Assembly (NCBI GenBank): GCA_002686195.1
Contig: NZAS01000054.1
Coordinates: 483-8,165, forward strand
Direction of reading: 5' to 3'
DNA: 7,683 bases
From: Candidatus Pacearchaeota archaeon
Lineage (GTDB): Archaea; Nanoarchaeota; Nanoarchaeia; Pacearchaeales; GW2011-AR1
In this document: piece after piece, positions 1 through 5,825 of the stretch
Numbering within the stretch: position 1 is the stretch's first letter
Layout of the letters: each line of letters starts with the position of its first letter
Made by a program: the position numbers and the translations under genes
The notes under the pieces: generated by a model
Databases searched by the model: none
Told to the model about the DNA's origin: nothing
The model's input: the letters and a program-made list of their open reading frames with translations, nothing else

Positions 1-1085
1 CCATCGCTTAATACTGACATTGCCGTAATAGCATTTGTACCAGATCCAAGAAGGATACCACCGTCTGTTAAAGAGCTGGCTCCTGTTCCACCATCAGCCA
101 CTGTTAAATCTGTTATACCTGTTACAGTACCACTGCTTATAGTTGCTTTTGAAATAACAACAGAACCAGTACCACTTGGTGTAATATTAATATCTTGATT
201 TGATGCTGTTCCTAAAATATCTGCATCAGCAATACTTAAACCATCTGTTGTTAATGATGAAGCTGTACCTGCACCTGTGATGGTAAGTGTATCCGCGGAT
301 ACTGCTGTTGTAATATTTGTACCTCCAGCGATCTTAATTGTTTCTTGGGAATTAAATGTTGTGCCTGATGAATCATCACCAACAACAGTAATTACATTTG
401 CAACAGATGTTGCTGTATCAGCATTTCCTGTTACGTCACCTGTTACGTCACCTGTTACGTCACCTGTTAAATTTCCTGTAACATTTGATGTAATTGGACT
501 TGCTAGTTCAATGTTTATGTTACCTGAACTTGTTATAGGTGTACTTGTAATTGTAAAATCATCACCTGCTGTTGTTAATCCAATTGATGTAACTGTACCT
601 GTTCCTAGTGAGCTTGTTGTTACGTTTCCTGAAGCATCAAAACTTAAAACTTTACTTGCTCTATCTGATGCACTTGGCATTGTAGTTGTTGCTGTATCTG
701 TATTTGGTTCTGTAGTTGATATTGCTCTGTTTTCTATTTTGTCTGTAGCATCTATAACTGCTTGTGATAAACGATCTAATTCTGCGTTTACTGTGTCTGC
801 CAGGAATGCTCCTGATTGTGTGAAATCTGTTGTTCTTGCTAAATTTGTATCTCTAACAAACGTTATAACTGTTGCCGCTGAAGGGGCTGACACAAATACA
901 ATTGATCCTGTTCCTGATGACCCAGAATCAAACGAAACTGTATAGTGCGTAGTTAATGTCTTTTTAGTAGAGCCTTCATATACTGCAATAGATGAACTAT
1001 CTGCAATTTCAAATGAAAATGTGTATGAAACAGTACTTCCGTCTGCTGTATATGCTACTCTTGGTGTTGTAGTTGCTGTTGTCAT
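1..1085 (-). CDS. T7-like tail fibre protein, N-terminal part (runs off left edge)
   Basis: Host-recognition fibre of a podovirus-type virion; 361 complete codons are visible and the frame stays open to the left edge, so the C-terminal receptor-binding tip is missing. Residues 1-110 match the layout of the T7 gp17 N-terminal domain that fixes the fibre to the tail: an opening PRVAYTADGSTVSYTFSF, then SSIAVYEG, then FVRDTNLARTTDFTQSGAF leading into a helix with LADTVNAELDRL. Residues 110-145 look like a short helical linker. After that come Gly/Thr/Ser-rich fibre repeats: a tetrapeptide run of TGDV units (about residues 201-220), a SNQDINITPSGTGSVVISK segment (about 295-313), and VADGGTGASSLTDGGILLG (about 329-347), a motif common in marine phage fibres. 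The ATG at 1085 is chosen because the domain begins right there and AAGGAG lies 11 bases upstream. It follows three internal virion genes, as gp17 follows gp16 in T7. The family call is firm; the receptor is unknown. Confidence 0.9.
   Translation of the reverse strand, partial: MTTATTTPRVAYTADGSTVSYTFSFEIADSSSIAVYEGSTKKTLTTHYTVSFDSGSSGTGSIVFVSAPSAATVITFVRDTNLARTTDFTQSGAFLADTVNAELDRLSQAVIDATDKIENRAISTTEPNTDTATTTMPSASDRASKVLSFDASGNVTTSSLGTGTVTSIGLTTAGDDFTITSTPITSSGNINIELASPITSNVTGNLTGDVTGDVTGDVTGNADTATSVANVITVVGDDSSGTTFNSQETIKIAGGTNITTAVSADTLTITGAGTASSLTTDGLSIADADILGTASNQDINITPSGTGSVVISKATISSGTVTGITDLTVADGGTGASSLTDGGILLGSGTNAITAMSVLSD
427..486 (-). repeat. 12-bp tandem repeat in the tail fibre gene
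   Basis: Three exact consecutive copies of cctgttacgtca (plus-strand spelling) lie at 427-438, 439-450 and 451-462. They are followed by two degenerate 12-base units at 463-474 and 475-486 that keep the cctgt(t/a)a core. Read on the coding strand, each unit gives four residues, so the array encodes a TGDV/TGNL tetrapeptide run around residues 201-220 of the fibre. Since the unit is a multiple of three, gain or loss of a copy would keep the frame and simply lengthen or shorten the shaft. Confidence 0.9.
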
Positions 1086-1096
1086 TATAATTTAAA

Positions 1097-1102
1097 CTCC
1101 TT
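1097..1102 (-). promoter_or_regulatory. Shine-Dalgarno site of the tail fibre gene
   Basis: On the coding strand this reads AAGGAG, with 11 bases between it and the ATG at 1085. It sits in the only intergenic space longer than a few bases (1086-1115) and is the clearest ribosome binding site in the window. It supports the chosen fibre start and suggests the fibre is translated independently of the upstream gene. The rest of that 30-base gap is A/T-rich, and no promoter or hairpin was seen in it. Confidence 0.85.
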
Positions 1103-1115
1103 ACTATTTATTGAT

Positions 1116-4115
1116 TTAATTGAAACCACCTTTCCAAAAATTCATCAACGCTCCGTCTGCTGATCTAATTGGTTTCCCAAACATAATCCCAGTTCCTCTA
1201 TTTTTACGTAATCGTTTTTGAATTCTTTTTTGTGCTCTTCTATAACCTTTAGGATTGATCATTTCTGAAAAATATTCTGTAACGTATTTTCTCCATAACA
1301 TTTTTGACCACCAAATACTCTTAAATGGTACTTGATTGGTTGCTAGTATTGCTAAATCTTCAAATTCTCTTGCTCGTGCTTTTTTATCTTTTGCTAAAGC
1401 AAGGTTGATTCCGCTGTCCATTACTTCAAGTACATCTGCGGCTAATGGTCCTATTACATTGTTGATAATATCCATTTTAGTCATTGCTCTTACATTATTA
1501 TCTTTTTGAAATCCTGCTATCATTTTATCTCCACCAAACATACTAAACATTAAATCTGATACTATACCAAGTGTACCTGATTCTGTGGCTACTCTTTGCC
1601 AAAATTCCATTTTACTTGCATCGTATGTAGGTCTGCCTTTTATAAATTCTTTTAATTGTATTGTTACTGCTGATGTTGCTATTAAACTTGCGGCTATTAC
1701 AGCAGTACTCATAAGCATATCTGTACTGCTTTGATGTTGCCAATTACGTGCAACAGTTTTTCTAAAAAACGAAATTGGGTGTGCTTTAAATTGAGTCATA
1801 GATCTTACTATTTGTGCCCCAGTTCCTTGATATTCTGGAATAAAAAATGCACCAGCCATTCTATCAAACTGTGATGGTTTCATAACCATTGTATCTACTG
1901 CATCTGCAACTGCCGCTATAAATTTGCTACGAGTACTGGACACTCCTTTATCATTTCCTAATACTAATTTTGCAACTTTATTTTTAACTACTATATCTCC
2001 TTCACCAAGTTTATACATATCTAATCTACCATTAGCATCAAATAATCCGTCTTTAAAAAGATGTTGATTCTTAACTAAATTGTCCCAGGTAGTTTCATTT
2101 ATTCCATATTTTTGTAAATTGTTTTGAAACTTCTCTCCTAATGTATTCCAAGTTTTTTTTGTTTGAATAAGTTCTCCAAGATGCCTACCATAGACACCTG
2201 CGGCACTTGACTGTAAACTTTTAGTCCACCAGTTTAATCCTGATCCTCTAAAAACCATATGAGCAAATGCGGCTGAACCTCTCACCCACGATGTGTCATT
2301 ATTCATTCCATCATTTAAAATAAATCTTGCACCAGCGGCATTCTGCCAACTCTCTGTCATCTCTACAAAATATCTTGCATATTTTATTCTGGCCGCTTTA
2401 CCACCACTTACCATTCCTGAACCAGGGAACACCGTTGCTAACAGGCCATCTCTACCAAACAATGGTAAATTAAAAATTCTTTGCCCTGTTGTAATAAACA
2501 CAGGTATATCTAATATTGCTGTTACTACTGCAGATCCAAGTTTAGCTCCTGCTTGTAAATTCCTTAATACGTTGAATGCTGTTGTACCATGAGCCTGTTC
2601 TGCAATGGTTGGTCTAACTAATTCTTTCAAATAATGTAAACTGGCATCTAATTCTCTTGTTTGTGCAACACCTATATCATTTCTTAAATTAGTTTGATCA
2701 ATAATTTTCATAAACTTCTCTAATCCTACTGTATGATTACCACCTAAAAATTGTGATACACTAATATCTCTTGATAGTTCTTGTATATGTGCAGTTATCT
2801 GTTGATGTAAAGTTGCTTCATCTCCATATTTTTTTGTAATCTTTGCAAATGATTTACCATCTTTCCATTTTAACATTCCAACTCTGCCTGTAACTTCCTC
2901 TTCCCCTATTCTTGGTTTTCTGCCGTGCCATTCAGCAATTTTTCCTATTATTTTAGGATCATAATCTCCTATATTTCTCCAATCTGTTTTCCCTTCAATA
3001 CCACTCATTAAATTATCATACATTTGAGCGGCTAAAGATCGCATTCCATCAATTCCTTCTACTTCACCTTTTCCAAAAATTGACTTTCTTTTACGACCGT
3101 GAAACTCAAGATCTAATCCTTCTGATACATCTTTAATAAATTGTTCTCTGGTTTGAGTTTCTTTACTTTCGTTTTTAAATCTCTCTTGAATATCTTTGTC
3201 TATTTTAACTCTTTTAGTAAGATGTTTGTTCCACCTTACTTTAATACCTAATCTATTATAAGGCATTAGTCTTGCGACTTTGCTGAAAGAACTTTGTGCC
3301 TTTAATGTAACTTCTGTCCATAAAGCCTCTGCAATCAAATATGCTCCTGTATTTTTTGTTTTTTGTGTAACATTTAATCCTTTGTTTAATTCAAAATTAC
3401 TATATTCATCCATAAAATCAGGAAGATTTTTTGGATCAGACATAAATTTTTCGTGATTTATATCAATATTATTTTTTCTAAACGAAATATCTAATTTACT
3501 GTGGAAGTCACCAAAAAATTCTGTGCCTGTAACTCTCATAAGTTTATCTAATGGTACAGAACCAAATGTATCGTTGTTATCAACTATTGTAGATTGTATT
3601 GCTTTGGCTTGCATTTGCTTTATTTTCTTCGCTGGATTTCTATTCCATATAAGATGCTTTGTTCCATAAAATTTAGTAATATTGTCTTTAACAATATTGA
3701 TTTTAGTTTCAAATCCTTTTAATCTCATACCACCGTCTATTGCTTTTTTTAATTCTAACATCGCTTCTTTTCTTTTAGTAGCAACATCAAACTGTTTAAA
3801 TACTTCCCAATTTAGATATGAATTTTCTTGTATATTGTCGTCTTTTATTTTTTTAATCTCTTTTGCAATCCTTTTGTAATCAGCATCTCCAGATTTATAT
3901 TTTAACTGTTCAGTTTCTAATTTTTTTATTTTATAATCAATAACTTTTCCATACCTTATATCAGTTACAGGTGCATCTAACGATTGGTTTTTAATAATTG
4001 CGTCACTTCTAATATTATTAAAGGTTTGCTCAAGATTAAACAATTCATTTGAATCAAGAGATCTGCCCCAGACGGCCTCTATAAATTTTACACAACTTTT
4101 AAATTTAGTACTCAT
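1116..4115 (-). CDS. Large internal virion / DNA-ejection protein (gp16-like, 999 aa)
   Basis: Probable inner-core protein ejected with the genome. Residues 1-180 are charged and helical, with several Lys/Glu-rich stretches. Residues 339-414 hold two copies of an HGRK...EV.G..GM motif. Residues 517-548 are hydrophobic (AGAKLGSAVVTAILDIPVF region). Residues 622-680 carry GSGLNWWTKSLQ followed by a spaced Leu pattern and GINETTWDNL, and residues 772-792 carry SMTQFKAHPISFFRK, resembling the QFKSFP-type motif of large phage core proteins. Residues 801-820 form a membrane-like Ala/Ile/Leu stretch. The tail has a VPFKSIWWSKMLWRKY segment (929-944) and a very basic helix (958-973, RRAQKRIQKRLRKNR), then FGKP near the end. 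T7 gp16 is about 1,300 residues and begins with a transglycosylase domain; no such domain is seen here. The ATG overlaps the upstream stop by one base and has no Shine-Dalgarno site. Its position directly before the tail fibre supports the call. Motif resemblance is from memory, not a search. Confidence 0.72.
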   Translation of the reverse strand: MSTKFKSCVKFIEAVWGRSLDSNELFNLEQTFNNIRSDAIIKNQSLDAPVTDIRYGKVIDYKIKKLETEQLKYKSGDADYKRIAKEIKKIKDDNIQENSYLNWEVFKQFDVATKRKEAMLELKKAIDGGMRLKGFETKINIVKDNITKFYGTKHLIWNRNPAKKIKQMQAKAIQSTIVDNNDTFGSVPLDKLMRVTGTEFFGDFHSKLDISFRKNNIDINHEKFMSDPKNLPDFMDEYSNFELNKGLNVTQKTKNTGAYLIAEALWTEVTLKAQSSFSKVARLMPYNRLGIKVRWNKHLTKRVKIDKDIQERFKNESKETQTREQFIKDVSEGLDLEFHGRKRKSIFGKGEVEGIDGMRSLAAQMYDNLMSGIEGKTDWRNIGDYDPKIIGKIAEWHGRKPRIGEEEVTGRVGMLKWKDGKSFAKITKKYGDEATLHQQITAHIQELSRDISVSQFLGGNHTVGLEKFMKIIDQTNLRNDIGVAQTRELDASLHYLKELVRPTIAEQAHGTTAFNVLRNLQAGAKLGSAVVTAILDIPVFITTGQRIFNLPLFGRDGLLATVFPGSGMVSGGKAARIKYARYFVEMTESWQNAAGARFILNDGMNNDTSWVRGSAAFAHMVFRGSGLNWWTKSLQSSAAGVYGRHLGELIQTKKTWNTLGEKFQNNLQKYGINETTWDNLVKNQHLFKDGLFDANGRLDMYKLGEGDIVVKNKVAKLVLGNDKGVSSTRSKFIAAVADAVDTMVMKPSQFDRMAGAFFIPEYQGTGAQIVRSMTQFKAHPISFFRKTVARNWQHQSSTDMLMSTAVIAASLIATSAVTIQLKEFIKGRPTYDASKMEFWQRVATESGTLGIVSDLMFSMFGGDKMIAGFQKDNNVRAMTKMDIINNVIGPLAADVLEVMDSGINLALAKDKKARAREFEDLAILATNQVPFKSIWWSKMLWRKYVTEYFSEMINPKGYRRAQKRIQKRLRKNRGTGIMFGKPIRSADGALMNFWKGGFN
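2874..3101 (-). repeat. Imperfect internal protein repeat in the gp16-like gene
   Basis: Two short segments of the 999-residue protein share a pattern. Residues 339-358 (bases 3042-3101) start HGRKRK and continue to EVEGIDGM. Residues 397-414 (bases 2874-2927) start HGRKPR and continue to EVTGRVGM. Both are preceded by an acidic residue and an aromatic (EF, EW). The codons differ, for example CGT against AGA for the Arg, so this is an old duplication or a functional motif used twice rather than a recent DNA repeat. Confidence 0.55.
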
Positions 4116-4117
4116 TA
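4113..4117 (-). promoter_or_regulatory. TAATG stop/start overlap joining two virion genes
   Basis: On the coding strand the stop of the 568-residue gene (TAA, 4117-4115) shares its last A with the ATG of the 999-residue gene (4115-4113). The 20 bases before this ATG are A-rich, with no GGAG-like sequence. Translation of the downstream gene is therefore most simply explained by ribosomes re-starting after termination, which would tie the amounts of the two proteins together. The overlap is seen directly; the coupling is inferred. Confidence 0.7.
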
Positions 4118-5821
4118 TTTTGTTTTCATACAGTTAAATGCTTTTATTGTAGCATCATCTTCCTGAAACCTTTCACGAACGTTTTTAATAGCCTTTTCAA
4201 TATCATCCAAATTCATTTTATCAGTTGGTGATAATTTTGTTTTATCAACATCAATTTTTTTATATGATTGTGTTGTTTCATCTAATATAAATCCAAGTCT
4301 TCTTAAATCTATATCTTCCATACTTTTTAGTGCATCAAAAATCATTGCATCAATTTCTGCTTCTTCTAATATTATATCTTTTTCTAACTGTTCTCTTAAT
4401 AGTTTAATTTTTCCATTATCTATAGTATCAAATTCTGAATCAAGATCTGATTTGTTTTTTATTTCGTTTTGTAATTGGTCTGCTTCATTTGTTCTTTCTT
4501 GACTTTTTTTAACTTCTACTTCGTCATCACTTAATTTACTTTCTTCTATATTTTTTTCAACAGGATAATGTTTTTTTTCTAAATCTAAGAAATCTTGATC
4601 CCATTCTGATCGCGATATGTCTTCACCATCTATAACTTTTCCATCTTGATCTATTTCAATTTTTTTAGCACGAACAACATTGATATCTTTATCTACAAAA
4701 TATACTTTACGATTGACTTTATCTTCTACTCTTGAGATTTTATCAAACCCCTTTACATCACCTTCACGATTTACAATAGTTTCAAATGCATTTGTATCTA
4801 AATTTTTAGTTTCTGTCAATGGACTTTTATTGTTTGTAACACCTTCTAAATCTATACGTGCATCTGGATTTTTATTTGTTGAAATATTGTCTGATGCTTT
4901 TACAATAATTCCCATATCCCCAGCAATTTTTACGTGACCTAATTCATTGATATCAATTCTAGCATATGATGAACCAGCTGGTATTGTTTTACTAATATTA
5001 CCTTCAAGATCAATATAATGTGTTCCTTGTACTGAAAAATCAATTGTTCCGCGATTTACTTGTGATGGATATCCTATTTTATTTTCTTCAATCAATCTTC
5101 GTACTGTTTTAGTTGTTCTGTTCTTTGTATTTTTTAATGTAAAGTCTTTGTTTAATCTAGTAGCCGCATTTTCAGGAACACCCATATTTTTAATACCTCT
5201 AATTCCTTTTCCTACAATTGGACCTATAGAACCAATACCACCTCCTAATACAGCGGCAAAAATCATATTTCTTACAACACTATATTCACCTTCCATACCT
5301 CTTAAATCATATGCGGCATAACCAAGTGGACTAATTCCAAGTTCAATTGATGCATTTAATCCAGCAATAAGTCCTGCTGTTTTCCAAATACTTTTTCCTG
5401 CAAGTCCTATTGGAACAGGAATTAAATTTACTGGGTCAGCTATGGCACCACCAAATGCACCTAATGTTTTCAAAGACCAGAATCCACCTGGTTCCATTTG
5501 AAATCTTTTTGCGGCAACCTGTGCTTCTTTTGCATTATACAACATTTCGTAAGACATATGTGGTTCCCACTCTAATCCTTCTACTTTTAGACCAGACGCA
5601 GGATCGTTATATTGCTCTTCTGATATTTCGCTTTCTCCTGCGACTTCGTAACGTTGTTTTGCTCTACTATTAGCGGTAATAGTATTAAAGTAACTGATTG
5701 TTGTATCTTTAATACCTGATTTAGCCCCTATAACAAGGGTATCCCAAGCACCTTTTTCAAATGGTGATACTGTTTCTTTTGTAGCTCTACCTACGTATGA
5801 ATCTTTTAATATTACTGGCAT
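4115..5821 (-). CDS. Probable internal virion protein (568 aa)
   Basis: Likely a second inner-core/ejection protein, judged from content and position between two other such genes; it could also be the split-off N-terminal half of a gp16-type protein. Residues 1-115 are mixed polar and helical, with WEPHMSYEMLYNAKEAQVAAKR. Residues 118-158 form a Gly/Ala-rich hydrophobic stretch containing LGAFGGAIADPVNLIPVPIG; a DPVNL-type turn after a Gly-rich helix is usual in phage internal core proteins. A second hydrophobic stretch, MIFAAVLGGGIGSIGPIVG, covers 186-204. Residues 250-400 look beta-rich (alternating hydrophobics, DLEGNISKTI, IDQDGKVIDGE). Residues 405-560 are highly charged and helical, probably coiled coil. 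There is no signal peptide and no recognisable enzyme motif. The ATG lies 4 bases after the upstream stop, with a weak AGGA (5832-5835) 10 bases before it. The end overlaps the next ATG as TAATG. The structural role is fairly likely; the exact T7 equivalent is unclear. Confidence 0.6.
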   Translation of the reverse strand: MPVILKDSYVGRATKETVSPFEKGAWDTLVIGAKSGIKDTTISYFNTITANSRAKQRYEVAGESEISEEQYNDPASGLKVEGLEWEPHMSYEMLYNAKEAQVAAKRFQMEPGGFWSLKTLGAFGGAIADPVNLIPVPIGLAGKSIWKTAGLIAGLNASIELGISPLGYAAYDLRGMEGEYSVVRNMIFAAVLGGGIGSIGPIVGKGIRGIKNMGVPENAATRLNKDFTLKNTKNRTTKTVRRLIEENKIGYPSQVNRGTIDFSVQGTHYIDLEGNISKTIPAGSSYARIDINELGHVKIAGDMGIIVKASDNISTNKNPDARIDLEGVTNNKSPLTETKNLDTNAFETIVNREGDVKGFDKISRVEDKVNRKVYFVDKDINVVRAKKIEIDQDGKVIDGEDISRSEWDQDFLDLEKKHYPVEKNIEESKLSDDEVEVKKSQERTNEADQLQNEIKNKSDLDSEFDTIDNGKIKLLREQLEKDIILEEAEIDAMIFDALKSMEDIDLRRLGFILDETTQSYKKIDVDKTKLSPTDKMNLDDIEKAIKNVRERFQEDDATIKAFNCMKTK

Positions 5822-5825
5822 CTTA

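Noticed and set aside
427..486. Short regular repeats considered as a CRISPR array or iteron origin
   Set aside because: The 12-base units are directly adjacent without spacers and are translated in frame as fibre residues, so a coding repeat explains them fully.
277..945. 222-codon open frame on the plus strand, opposite the tail fibre
   Set aside because: It is antisense to a well-supported fibre gene. Its PVTSPVTS run is just the reverse reading of the 12-bp repeat, it has no ribosome binding site, and the Thr/Ser-rich codons of the fibre give few stops on the other strand.
1086..1115. The 30-base gap considered as a promoter or terminator
   Set aside because: It is too short, and apart from the Shine-Dalgarno site it shows no hairpin and no phage-type promoter pattern.
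2293..2592. 99-codon open frame on the plus strand
   Set aside because: It lies wholly antisense within the 999-residue gene, has no Shine-Dalgarno site and no recognisable content.
3682..3879. 65-codon plus-strand frame with a hydrophobic, membrane-like translation
   Set aside because: Hydrophobic translations are expected opposite Lys/Glu-rich coding sequence; this one is antisense to a charged helical part of the 999-residue gene, so it is not evidence of a holin or small membrane protein.
4680..4937. 85-codon plus-strand frame
   Set aside because: It is antisense inside the 568-residue gene, with no start signal or family resemblance.
5410..5673. 87-codon plus-strand frame
   Set aside because: It is antisense inside the 568-residue gene; it has no ribosome binding site and its Leu-rich composition is a by-product of the opposite strand.
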